DNA of 64,000 bases from NCBI GenBank assembly GCA_021613535.1, contig CP075492.1:2914001-2978000 (forward strand), read 5' to 3'. The notes beneath the pieces are model-generated. The model ran no database searches, had not been told where the DNA came from, and was given only the letters and a program-made list of their open reading frames with translations. Origin of the DNA: Adineta vaga (lineage: Eukaryota; Rotifera). Shown here in pieces: positions 32,614 through 44,300 of the stretch. How positions within the stretch are numbered: position 1 is the stretch's first letter; each line of letters begins with the position of its first letter. Position numbers and translations under genes: made by a program.

Positions 32614-33350
32614 TTATTTAGTAACATTGATCATAAGTATATTCGAACGAATTGAATTCGAACGTTCAGCTTTAAGTCTTTGTGCTCCTAAGTTTTTAAA
32701 TGTAATCATAGCATGTCCCATAGAATTTGTTAATACACCACCAACAGTTGCACCATGAATTGGTTTACCAGTTCGTCCATCTGTTACTCTGACTGTAAGA
32801 GGATTTCCAATTTCAATGATATTTTTTGTTGTTTCAAGTTTGAGAAAATGTTCTTTGTTAAAAGCATCAAAAGCAAAAAGAAGATTTTGACCATGTTTAA
32901 CTTTTTGTTGACAACCTCCAACTTGTGTAAATTGATAATCGAGAAGAGTAGTCCAAAATTTGGAACTAGTTTGAGAAGTATTTCCAATACGTGTTATAGA
33001 ATAATCATCATAGAGTTCTGAATATGTTCTATAAATAAAAGAGGATCAATTTGAAAAGAAATCAAATTCGAATTGATTTACCCATCCCAAGTAAAACCTT
33101 TCTCATTTGCAGCTATATCCAAAGTACTTGTCATTGTTGGAATAGATATTGAACTAATATTATTATTATTGGTTCCATCACATTTATGTGTTCCACCAGA
33201 TAACGTTGTAATTATTTTTCCTTTTGTTAAAAGAGATGCTTCGAAAATAGTATTTTCATCTCCTTCAATTCGAAGATTAACTATGATTTCTTGTTCTTCT
33301 GTTCTATATTGTACAAGAAATACAATGAAGATAAAATAGATTGTTCGCAT
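32614..33350 (-). CDS. Secreted protein with DUF4430-like and Ig-like parts
   Basis: Exons 33350-33082 and 33028-32614 join in phase 2 across a 53-nt intron, giving 227 aa. A signal peptide (TIYFIFIVFLVQYRT) is followed by a region with INLRIEG and CDGTNNN, and then by a conserved-looking WDGTYSELYDDYSITRIG block. This arrangement resembles the DUF4430/transcobalamin-C-terminal-like secreted proteins common in fungi and bacteria. The C-terminal part (PLTVRVTDGRTGKPIHGATV, MITFKNLGAQRLKAER-SIRSN) is a beta-sandwich of the kind that follows DUF4430 in those proteins. It is probably extracellular, possibly ligand- or glycan-binding. The family call rests on pattern memory and should be treated as moderate. 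Confidence 0.68.
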
Positions 33351-33920
33351 ATTGAATTGTTATGTACAACTAAAATTTGAACTATCTTTTCTATCTAATC
33401 GAAAGACATAATAATCCTCTTATCTCGATTTACATCATCATTCAAATAAACTTAATCTTAATCTCTTTATCTACATGCAAAATCCACTTTTATTTTCATA
33501 ATATTGATAAATAACAAAAGTTTAAATTCCGATTTTTGAGTACTTTTTTGAATATACAATTATTTGAAGATTATTGTTTTTCTATGTATTGACAAAATTC
33601 TCGAGACATTATCTATAATAGTTAATTTCTAATTAGAGATTAATAAAAGACTAAACAAAAAGGAAAAGATCTGGAGAATATATAGAATCATAGATTCTAC
33701 GACAACTGTTCGATTTTCTATTGATATAAAAAATTATTAATCAAATATATTATTCATTTACAGTTTCAATAGAAAGATATAATAATGTCTACTGAAAAAA
33801 ATAATACTTATCTTTGTTGACCCAAATAACCACATGAAATAAGTATAAAATAGGTCAAACATTAAAAAACTCGTTCTTCTTTCTTCTGAATTTGAGTACT
33901 CTTTCATAATAAAACATAAG
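33351..33920. other. Bidirectional intergenic space between two divergent genes
   Basis: This AT-rich 570-bp gap separates the minus-strand DUF4430-like gene from the plus-strand kelch gene. No exon or repeat is seen. It should contain promoters for both. Confidence 0.5.
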
Positions 33921-35177
33921 ATGCACAACAAGTCAACATTCAGTAAATATATCTTCATCATTTTTCGTTGTAAATCTTTTTTTTCTAGTTACTTTCTTCT
34001 TGGCATTGTCGACACTATTCATTATTAGATCGACAAATTCAAAAACTATTCTTGGTACTAGTTTAACATCATTAAATAAAGCGAATCGATCAAGTAAGTT
34101 AAAGAGTTAGTTTTCTTCGTGATATTTGCTATTTTTCGTTAAGAATGGTTCGAAACTGGTCATTTGAATAATCCACGACTTCATCAAGTGACAAGTTTAC
34201 TGCCAGATGGAAAAGTATTAGTTACGGGTGGAGAGGGTGATAACTTTTGCTCTACAGCAGAACTATATGATCCATTATTAAGAAATTGGACAAATGTTTA
34301 TCAGATGAGTGATTGTCGATGGTATCATGCAGCATCTGTTTTATTAAATGGAAATGTATTAATTGCTGGAGGATGCTCTTATAATGATAATGATGTTTCA
34401 GATGAGGCTGAAATCTATGAAACATCAACAGGATTTTGGTTACCTACGAGTAGTATGAATGAGAAACGATTCTCTCATACAGCATCAACATTACACAATG
34501 GAAAAGTTTTAGTTGTTGGTGGACGTGATGATAATTCATTTGCAAGTGCAGAATTATATGATCCAAAAGCAGAATCTTGGACATTTACTGAAAAAATGAG
34601 TTATGGAAGAGTATTACACACAGCTACTGTTTTAAAAAATGAAAAAGTATTAATTACTGGTGGATATGATTCAAAATCAAATTCTATTAATAATGTAGAA
34701 ATATTTGATCCATCAACAGAAACATGGAAAATTGCTAAAAGTATGAATTATCAACGATATTCTCATGCAGCAACCTTATTACCCAATGGTAAAGTATTAG
34801 TTACTGGTGGAGTTGATGATCATGGTAATATTTTAAATACAACGGAATTGTTTGATCCAATAAAAGAATCTTGGATAATTACTGGAAATATGAATAAAAA
34901 ACGATATGAACATACAACTTCTTTATTAACGGATGGAAAAGTTTTAGTTTCGGGTGGAAATATTCCTAAAGGTATTGTTTCTAATAGTGCAGAACTTTAT
35001 GATATATCAACAGGAATATGGACAAATACAAATAATATGCATTATGAACGAACAAGTCATACAGCAACTGTTTTAAAAGATGGAAGTGTTTTAGTTATTG
35101 GTGGAAGTGAACTTAATAATGCTACTGCTTTTATACCAGAAATATATAATTCATCAATAAATGCTTATATTAATTAA
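33921..35177 (+). CDS. Kelch-repeat membrane protein, second copy
   Basis: Three exons, 33921-33942, 33989-34093 and 34144-35177, give 386 aa with introns of 46 and 50 nt. Exon 1 codes only seven residues. Exon 2 supplies a transmembrane segment (TFFLALSTLFII). Exon 3 encodes seven kelch units (HTASTLHNGKVLVVGG, HAATLLPNGKVLVTGG and so on) that would close one extracellular propeller. The splice before the propeller is phase 1 and makes the same Lys-Trp junction as in the paralogue at 31137-32393, which argues for common descent by duplication and inversion. The 22-nt first exon is the weakest part; another start is possible. Confidence 0.8.
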
Positions 35178-35295
35178 GAACATTAATTTTATCAAAATAA
35201 ACGAACATTCGGATTCATTTTTATCTTTTCGTATATTGATTCATGTCTATAATTTAATCTTTGATTTAATTTTAAATAAATATCTGATGTCCTAT

Positions 35296-35390
35296 TGGGT
35301 GTGGATGTGGGTGTGGGTGTGAGTGTTAGTGAGAATGCATGATATATCGGTGTTCATACGCACATCCTCATGCTCACTCGCATTCGAAGC
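35296..35390. repeat. GGGTG/CACCC hairpin element
   Basis: The left arm carries telomere-like TGTGGG units (GGATGTGGGTGTGGGTGTGAG). The right arm is C-rich and partly complementary (GCACATCCTCATGCTCACTC). The loop is AT-rich. It belongs to the scattered hairpin family described in the findings. Confidence 0.6.
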
Positions 35391-35660
35391 ATTTCTATAT
35401 TGGACAGAAGTAAGATTTTATCTCGGCTTTGAGTTGTGCTTGTTTTTCAAACGTTTACTGTTTTCGGTGACAATTTTTTTCCAACTATGCATCAACAACT
35501 TTCTGTTTGCTGTTTGCTGTTTGATGTTGAGTAGGTTTCTTTTTTTTCTTGTCATCTATCAATCCACTTAAAAAATCTCGAAGAAAAGTGAAGTGAAGTT
35601 TCGAAGAGGCAACGAGCAAAAGAAAAACGTTAATGCAAACAAAAGAACGAAGGGAGACTG

Positions 35661-35670
35661 TATATAAAAG
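35661..35670 (+). promoter_or_regulatory. TATA box of the ART-TPR gene
   Basis: TATATAAAAG is a near-perfect TATA box about 75 nt before ATG 35744, which supports 35744-35948 being a real first exon. Confidence 0.55.
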
Positions 35671-35743
35671 AAAGCAATTCTTTTTTACGTAGAAGAATTC
35701 ATAGTGTCACATTTTATAGCATAGATATTACAGTGCACAAAAT

Positions 35744-38700
35744 ATGGACAAGAAGGCATCTACAAGTGTTGATCGTAATGATGATAAAGCGAAAACCAGC
35801 AAAGCATCAAGCCGTTCAAAAGATGACAAGTCAACGACAAGTCTAAACCATCATGGCATAATAACGGAACAACAACTGCGCCATACTTCTCAATATAATT
35901 CAAATGGTTCGTCAACAATCAGAGACAGATTGCCAACGTCAACAGAAGGTAAAAACAAAGATTAATTTTAGTGCCATTTCAAGAGCACCTCTTTCTACGG
36001 TCAAAATTATTCGATGTATAAAGTCAAAAAGAATATTGATACTAGTTGTTTAAACATTTCGTTAGATGTTCTGTATAGAAAGTAACTTTCTTAGGAAATT
36101 CCAACCTGTAAAATCTCCCATTTGCCTAAAACAGCAATATGTCAGTGTGTAGACGTTTTCGAAATGATCGCACTTTACACACTAATGTTGTAGGAGGACC
36201 TAGATTTTAAGAGGAACATTGTTTACCAGAGGTTTTTCCTTTTTTCAGAGTTAATAAAACCGATGCCTCAAACTTTTACTTTTACTAGATATCTATTCCT
36301 TTTTGTGTACTCAAAAAGCGAGTACACTCTATAATTGATCAGTGTCCGTCCATCCGATTTTTATGACATTTATTACATAGTTTTGTCTCATCAATATCTC
36401 GGTCCGGTTTGAATGTGAAAATAATTCATTGAGGATTTATAGAGTTACAGTAAAAAACCATCATACGTATACATAAAAAGGACTATTTTTGAAAGTTTGA
36501 AGAGCTTGGTACGACATTCAGACTATCCATCTCCTCTTGATTATCCTCAAGTCAATCGAAACGGAGTCGTTTACAATTCATTTTCGGAACGTAAACCATG
36601 ACAGCACAGCATCTTTACGGCAGTACATGTACCGTACCGTTCGTCCTGGGTCGCTTTTGCCTAATGTGAGCATTTACTCATGTCATAAAGGCTTAAAACT
36701 CTTACGAAAATGTTATTGAACACAAGAATCTTTCGTTTTCAGTGTGGTTGCCCTTCATGTCAATCAATAAAGATAAGATAGAATGATATAAGATAGTTGG
36801 CATTGATCCAGATAATCATTGCTTTCTCATCCTCAACTCTATCTGAAGTGTTTGAGAGTGAAAACTGAGAAATATTGAGAAGAATAGAGTATTTTTAAAA
36901 CAAAATAACAACGTGACAATGAAAAAGCTGAACAAGGATCGTGGTTCTAGCTCTTTCTTTAATATCAAAGATCCGCAACTGAAAGAGGCCCATAAGGATG
37001 TCCTTTCTTCTTACACCAAATATGTACTCTAAAATTACCTCGAGTCATACCGGACATCTTCGATAGTGTTCTGTAATTTTCTATGAAAATATCAATCTAT
37101 TTCATATTTGGCAGATTAAAATTTTTGTTATCGTCTGCATAAACCGCAAGCTATTCTCAGCTGTTCGTTAAAGAACCTAGTAAATTACAAAATGATACTA
37201 GACTGTAATAATAATTCAATTGACTTTAAAACTTCGTCAATATCGCAGTTTCTAAAAACTATGAAAAACTCATGTATAAAAATACTATCAGTCAATTCTT
37301 TTAGACAGTTTAATTAAAAACAAACTGCCGTCCGCTTCACTTCTTGCGGTATACATAACGCGCGCATCAACGCCAAACGAAACACCCTCGAGAAACAGAG
37401 AGACCACAGAGAAGTGAAATCACATCTAGAAATTACATGAAGAAAGAGACATCTAAGAAAAAAAGAGATGATATCATGAAATAAAGACATTGCAGATAGA
37501 GAAGAAAGGCGATTAGAAATGAGAAAGGGAATAGTATACGACCGATAGTGCATGTGACAGCTTTATCGATGAGATTGTACCTTGAAAAGATTTGTACGGG
37601 ATAGACCACATTCAAATAGAATATGCCATGGGCTAGAGTGTTTGTAGACTCGTTCTATGTTGAAGATTGTTAACTTACGAAGAGTATTCCAACGAGATAT
37701 ATAATCTCTATCTTTGTCTTGGCATCCATGTAATCTGTCATCCTTCTTGTATCGTTCTATGCTTTCTATATAAGTGTATGTTTTGTATGTGAAGAAAAAC
37801 CAAACAAAGTATGTATCATCATATAGCGAACACGTCTTCCCTCAACTCCGTTAGAAACATCGCAGAGAATTTTCTTATAAGAACATTATAGTAAACAAAA
37901 CTGTGATTAAGCGAATACTACTGTATTCATATATTTGTTCACTAACATAAATATTTTTCTCTACACTGCTATAGTAACGAGACTTGTACCAGCAGAACGG
38001 ATAGCAATTGCTCAAAATTTCTTTCTAATCTGGCTTGACTCATCTATTGATGAAACGAATGAAGATTGCAAACGTTCTCTTACAAAACTACAACGGATCG
38101 TCAACACAATCAAAACATTTACAAATCCAGAAGAATGTGTAGATTTTATTCGTGGAATCAAAGATGAAAATATTTTCATGATTGCATCAGGAAATATAGG
38201 ATTTGATTGTGTACCTCGTGTTCATCAAATGTCACAAATTGATTCTATCTATATATTCTGTGGCAATCGCTCAAAACATGAACAGTGGGCGAAAGATTGG
38301 AAAAAGATAAAAGGTGTTTTCACAGATATACGATCACTTTGTGAAGTACTACAGGAAGATGTTCGAGTGTGTGATCGAGATTCAACACCAATTACTATGA
38401 CTAATGCTCGAAATCCTGATGAATTAGATCCAACATTTATGTACACTACATTATTCAAAGAAACGATTCTGGAGATTCAGTACGATAAAAATGAAATTCG
38501 TAAACTAGCAGATAAATGCCGTGAAATTTATCACGATAACAACGCGGAACTACGAATTATTGATGAGTTCGAACGAGAGTATGATAAGCATAGTCCTATC
38601 TGGTGGTACACTCGAGAGTGCTTTACTTATCATGTACTTAACCAAGCATTACGCACATTTAACACAAATAGCATAGTAATGATGGGCATATTCATTCAAC

Positions 38701-40589
38701 ATCTCAATCGTCATATCGAACAGTTGTATTCAGAACAAAGACATTCTTTTCCGAAAGAAATGATCCTCTATCGCGGGCAAGGTCTATCACAAGCAGACTT
38801 CAAGAAACTACAAGAAATGGGTGGTGGTCTTTTATCATTCAATAGCTTTTTATCTACCAGTCATGATCGCAACGTGTCGCTCGGATTCGCCGCGAAAGCT
38901 TTAAAAAAACCTAATCATGTTGGAGTTCTGTTCATAATGACAGTTGATTCCACCTGTCCATCTTCACCCTTTGTTCTCATCGATACGGAAGGTTATTATC
39001 AAGGCATGGAGAAAGAGATTCTTTTTTCGATGAACTCCATTTTTCGCATTGGGAACGTAAAGAAACATCAAACTACAAAGGATCTATTTGAAATAGAACT
39101 GACGCTAACTGGTAATCATGATCACCAACTGCAGAAACTTACTGAAACAATCAGGGAGGAGATTTCAGGATCAACTGGATGGCATCGATTGGGCAAATTA
39201 CTACTTCAATCTGGTGATTTGGAGCAAGCTGAATCTCTGTACCTACTGCTTTTGACAAGTACAGCTGAGAATGACTCAGCTGAAATCGGTTTTCTCAATC
39301 ATCAATTGGGTCAAGTGTATTCAGGCAAGGGAGAGCACTCAAAAGCACTTGAATACTATGAGAAAGCACACAAAATCTCTGAACAAGCTCTTCCTCCAAC
39401 TCATCCTGATTTGGCTGCAATTTACAGCAACATCGGTCGAGTGTATTCACACATGGGAGAGTACTCAAAAGCACTTGAATACTATGAGAAAGATCTCGAA
39501 ATCTCTGAACAAGCTCTTCCTCCAACTCATCCTGATTTGGCAACAAGTTACAACAACATCGGTCGAGTGTATGCAGACATGGGAGAGTACTCAAAAGCAC
39601 TTGAATACTATGAGAAAGATCTCGAAATCACAAAACAAGCTCTTCCTCCAACTCATCCATCATTGGCTACAAGTTACAACAACATTGGTCTGGTGTATTC
39701 AGACATGGGAGAGTACTCAAAAGCACTTGAATACTATGAGAAAGCACACAAAATCTATGAACAAGCTCTTCCTCCAACTCATCCTGATTTGGCAACAAGT
39801 TACAGCAACATTGGTCAAGCGTATTCATACATGGGAGAGTACTCAAGAGCACTTGAATACTATGAGAAAGATCTCGAAATCACAAAACAAGCTCTTCCTC
39901 CAACTCATCCTTCATTGACTACAAGTTACAGCAACATCGGTCGAGTGTATTCGGACATGGGAGAGTATGCAAAAGCACTTGAATACTATGAGAGAGCACA
40001 TAAAATCTATGAACAATCTCTTCCTCCAACTGATCCTTCATTCGCGGGAATCTATAGTTGTTTGGGAAGATTGTATCGATCGATGAAAAATTATACAAAG
40101 GCGCACAAATATTTTGAACAAACACTGGAGATAGATAGAAAAACTATAGGAGAGGTACATCCGTATATAGCCATCACGTACGGTAATATTGGAGATGTTC
40201 ACAGATGGATGGGAGATGCAGAAACTGCGCGCTCGTTCTTGAAGAAAGCACTGAATATACAGGAGAATGTCACTTGTGATCCCACTTCTCTAGCTTGGAC
40301 ATATAGTTACATGGGAGAAACGTATCGTGTGATGAAACAGTACGCAACAGCATTGGAATATCACGAAAAAGCTCAAAAGATCCGTGAAAAATCTCTCCCT
40401 CCAACACATCCTGATTTGGCAGCAACACAACATCATTTGGCCAGAATTTATTTCGAGATGAACCAATATCAAGTTGCAAAGGAACATGCTCAACGAGCTA
40501 TCGAGATAGCTGAGCAAAAACTGTCTGAAAAACATCCGGATCTATTGGAATACAAAGAAACACTCTCGTCATTACAAAAAGAAATCTAA
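35744..40589 (+). CDS. ADP-ribosyltransferase with ten TPR repeats
   Basis: Exon 2 (37975-40589) carries the recognisable protein. The N-terminal part has a RIAIAQNFFLIWLDSSID strand-rich region, seen in rotifer TPR proteins. An arginine-type ADP-ribosyltransferase follows, with MILYRGQG (Arg), NSFLSTSHDRNVSL (STS) and GMEKEILF (ExE Glu pair). Then come ten kinesin-light-chain-type TPRs of 42 aa (YSKALEYYEKDLEI-ALPPTHPDLATSYNNIGRVY). The first exon 35744-35948 (hydrophilic Ser/Thr/Lys-rich) fits because its donor and the acceptor at 37973-37974 are both phase 1, giving 939 aa in all. The intron would be 2,026 bp, unusually long here. If wrong, Met 37935 is an in-frame alternative. The enzyme probably modifies proteins recruited by the TPR surface. 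Confidence 0.82.
35949..37974 (+). other. Long putative intron of the ART-TPR gene
   Basis: This 2-kb stretch shows no coding exon of its own. It contains a small inverted repeat TGTACTC/GAGTACA near 36307-36327 next to a GTCCGTCCATCCG motif, and a more GC-rich patch at 37320-37400. It starts GTAAAA and ends CTATAG. It could hide a transposon remnant that enlarged the intron. Confidence 0.45.
39300..40060 (+). repeat. Coding tandem repeat, 126-bp unit, about six copies
   Basis: Six consecutive TPR units share long identical DNA words such as TCAAAAGCACTTGAATACTA and CAAGCTCTTCCTCCAACTCA at a 126-bp spacing. Downstream TPRs (from about 40060) are diverged at DNA level. The pattern implies recent unequal exchange or gene conversion within the array. 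Confidence 0.9.
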
Positions 40590-43330
40590 AGATTGTTTTA
40601 TTAGTTTCTTACTCAATAAATAATCGCCTTGTGTTTGCTTGTCTAATCGAAATTAAATGAAAGTGTCAGAAAAGATTGGCAATGAAGTATTGTGTTGTTG
40701 CGTTAGATTTGAATTTCTCACAGGAAACATGATCAGATTGTACATTATTCTATAGCCTAATAGAGTTTGGAATCATGTCATTTTGAGATAAACTAATGTA
40801 TGATGCGTTTACAGGATATTTTTATCATACAGGAAAAGACCTCATGTTCACTGAAAGAACCGTTTGTCTAGGATATTGAGGAATATTTTTATATTTAATA
40901 AATTTTAGGGAAAATCAGAAATATCAGATCATAGTTTGGTACGTTTTACTCTGTAGATTAATCATGAATACTATAGAGTTAAATGTTTTTTGCTGGGATA
41001 AATTACTTTACATAGAGAATGAAAAAATATTTTTGAGATCTTAGAAAATATTGATTTGAGGTCTGTGCATTTCTAATTTCATTAGTCTATTAATAAAATA
41101 CATATAATATTTATCCTTTGTTTTTTTTGTCTCTAACTCTTCACACTTGACGGATATTTTTCATGCGGAGGAGACCGACGTGTTGATATTGTATCAAAAG
41201 AGAATGAATATATATGTTCATAGAACAGTCTTGTGATAGATCTCTCTATATAGTATTTTTTGCAAATGTTATCTGCTCGTCAACCGAAACATTTCAACAA
41301 ATTAAAAGGCTCTTATTGATTCTTACAACGATGTGTTCTTTCATTTTTCAGATCTTTCATATCGTCGAAGCTTACATGGATATTGATTTAGTATTGAAAA
41401 TAGTCAAAACGGGTTTTCATTTCATTGTATCTTCGATCACTGATTGTTGTCCATGTGTTGCAACCGGTCAGAGATCGTTTTATAAACGTGATTGTCCTCA
41501 AAACAATCTTTCTCGACAATCATTTCGATTAGTTGTTCTAGCATGTGATCGTAATGTTAATTGCGATACTACTAGGTGCTGACGTTGTATTGAATTAATT
41601 CTTGAAAGTGATTCAAGAGATAGAACTATTGAATATCTTCGTCAATGGCCTTGTGCACAAATTTATACATATAAAAGATTAGCATCAACATATCTAGATC
41701 GCAGTGGCGTAGCCAGGATTTACAGATAAATGGATAAAATGACTAATTTCGAAAAAAACATTGGACAGGAAGGGCAAGGTTTTTTCAATGGGCTGAAGAT
41801 TTTGAACTCGATAAAAATTTGTAAAATTAGAAGAATCGCATCTTGTTAAAGCTGATTGGATTCTTATCAGTGATTTTTTTCGATTTTCAGTAACTACTTC
41901 GTCATTTCTAATAAATTTTCGATGAAATTATTAATGAACTTCATAAAAACCCAATTGCCATTGAATGTGCTTTAATTAAAGTACTTACGTTCATGCAATC
42001 TTTGGTGATGCTGGATTATTCAAAAAAAAGAAATAATCCATAGAAATGTCGATACAATGGTATGAGAATGAATTGTGAATATGTTTCATTTCTTCTACTC
42101 ATTAGGAAAACATACAAAGGACGAATTTGTATTGACTCAAATTTTCAGATTTAAATGTGTGTAAGTATTGGCAATTCCAGAGTATTAGTCGTATCCTGAA
42201 GAAAAAACTAAACGTAGATAACGAACGAGTCAAAACATATTCACGTTTTTACTATTATTTATATTGTATTTTCATGACTCATAGGGAAATTCCACTTTAT
42301 TACTTCATCTTTCTCTGTTTTTTTTTTATTCAATGTTACCTGATATTCATGATGATACAACAGTTACTTGAAGAGCATTTGTTCTATTCGACGATGTTGA
42401 ACATCGCGAAATAGAATGTATTCTTTAACAAAAAAAAGAACGTCAATATCATCGTAGATCCATAAATATATTCCATTATCGAAGTAAAATTAATCAAATA
42501 CGTCTCTATTAATGAACAGTAGAAATAGTTACCCTGTCACACTGACATAACTCGTCTATTCATTCGAAAGAATTCAAATATTGATAAGAATAGAAATTAC
42601 AATATAAATTGTATGTATTATCTCTTTCTTTGATAATCAACAAAGAAAATCTTCACGAAACAAAAAGCTATTTTGAAACCGAAGAATTAATTCATCTAAT
42701 ACAATTATAATTTAAATGAAGTTAACTATGGATATTTGATAAATCACTTTTTTCTCATTTTCTGAATAAAAATTTGTATAATACGATATGAGGGTGGGTG
42801 TTAAAGATGTATCTAATTTGATATCGAAGCGATAACACAAAGTCATATATAACGGTTGTCGTAAAAGAACCCGTGTGTCGAGGATGTCAGATAATGTTTT
42901 CCAGCTACCAAGATCGTACATTTCGTCTCGAGAGGGGAGTGCGAGTATAAATCGAAAAACTAAAAAATTATCCCCACATTTTTATTACTAAAATAGTGAT
43001 ATAATTATATGGAAAACAAGTTGAATGATTGACTTTCAAAAACGAGTACATCATCTTATTGATAATCATCTAGAAAAATTGCATATGTTAAAATAGAATC
43101 AGACTCTCTATTCTCACAATCACACCTACTCAATGTACAGAAGGAACATATTTATATTTAACATGTTGTGATGAAGATGGTATAGTTGTTAAAAAAATTA
43201 GTTCGAAACCAATTATATTCACACCAACTCTTCTCGATTTAATGGACAAACTTGAACGACATACAATGTGTCTTAAGTGTTGTAAAAAATCATCATGTTG
43301 TGATACAGTTTGATAATTTTCTTTTTGATT
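40590..43330. other. Gene-poor region with decayed Cys-rich fragments
   Basis: No intact gene is supported. On the plus strand 41340-41730 reads through a Cys-rich stretch (SSITDCCPCVATG then RQSFRLVVLACDRN) that hits TGA at 41580 and resumes in frame (CIELILESDSRDRTIEYLRQ). A second Cys-rich piece (GTYLYLTCCDEDGIVV...MCLKCCKKSSCCDTV) lies at 43137-43312 after an acceptor-like TGTACAG. They could be exons of one dead gene. The family is not recognised. A weak GAGGGTGGGTG tract occurs at 42790. Confidence 0.4.
41340..41730 (+). pseudogene. Unassigned Cys-rich pseudogene fragment
   Basis: The open stretch keeps protein-like composition across a TGA at 41580-41582: residues before it include DCCPCVATGQRSFYKRDCPQ, and those after it RCIELILESDSRDRTIEYLR. 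There is no start codon with context and no continuing exon that I could place. It is listed as a possible dead exon only. Confidence 0.3.
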
Positions 43331-44300
43331 ATTCTTCTCTGATATTCGTTTTTTTTTATAAATGCGACTGAAGATGACAATGAAAATTTACATCCAAAAC
43401 ACTGATACACATGTTTTTACTCTTTCAAACGTCATTAATCGTAGAATGACCGATGATTAAATTAATTTATTTGATTTAAAAGAAAGTATTGTGAATTTAT
43501 TGAAATAAAAAAAGAAAAGAAAAATGACATAAAGTAAATCTTTTCACTATTAAATCTAAATGAAAATGAATTTATTCTGTTATTTATTTATTTCAATTGA
43601 AATATGTTCATTGATCAAATACATTTTCTTTTTGATACACTTATAACACAAATAAAGAATTTCTTTGATTATTTTCAATTGATTCATATTTACCACCGCA
43701 TATAAATAAGAAATAAGAAACGCATAAACTTGTCAAAATACCCATGATAGTTTTCCACATGAATCAAATGAATATCCTGAAATATTATTATAAATAGTTG
43801 CAATTAATATTGGTGTCATGATTGGAATATCATCAAATATTTGAACATATAATATGAATGAAATTTACAGTAAAGCAATGATTGATTTATTCAATCGATG
43901 GAAAAATCCATTGTTCATAATAAATGTTAAAAGACCATAAGAATAAATTATTGATTGTTGAGATATTGAAGTTAAAAGAATATCAAAGTAATAATTGTAC
44001 CACACCCTCAATTCAAAAGAATTGAAACTTTAATAACTATAGTCTCTTGTAACATAGTGCATATTATTATAGGTCTTTCTCGTTATCTTATCAAGATTGA
44101 AAATGATTTCAACTAAGATTATTTTTCGAATAGTACAATCAATTATGTGGATCCATTTGTAATTCAATTCGAACTTAATTGAAGAATATTTTCAAATATA
44201 AATATCAATATATCATAAAATCAACATACTAGAAAGAAAATAATAAATGAATCATCTCTATCCACTCCTGATTATTCGCATCTCTTACTGTTGAACAGAA
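43331..44300. other. AT-rich region, possible membrane-protein remnant on minus strand
   Basis: Minus-strand reading at about 43960-43660 gives hydrophobic protein-like stretches (IIYSYGLLTFIMNNGFFHRL; ILIATIYNNISGYSFDSC; QVYAFLISYLYAVVNM) broken by stops, which suggests a decayed multi-pass membrane protein. I cannot name the family, and the evidence is too weak for a gene call. Confidence 0.35.

Larger units (their letters stand above)
35178..35743. other. Intergenic with hairpin tract and TATA box
   Basis: A GTGGGTGTGGGTGTGAG tract opposite a CACATCCTCATGCTCACTC tract (35296-35390) lies about 120 bp after the kelch stop. A TATA box TATATAAAAG at 35661-35670 precedes the ART-TPR gene start by about 75 nt. 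No other gene is seen. Confidence 0.55.

Noticed and set aside
35296-35390. A true telomere or chromosome end
   Set aside because: The TGTGGG-like words are few, degenerate and interstitial, with genes on both sides, so this is not a terminus.
37314-37615. Minus-strand open frames rich in Ser/Phe/Leu
   Set aside because: They are low-complexity, overlap each other in two frames and lie in the probable ART-TPR intron.
39295-40125. Long antisense and alternate-frame open frames with repeated LLSTLPC-type units
   Set aside because: They are mirror translations of the 126-bp TPR repeat. The sense frame has complete TPR and ART domains, and the periodicity alone explains the other frames.
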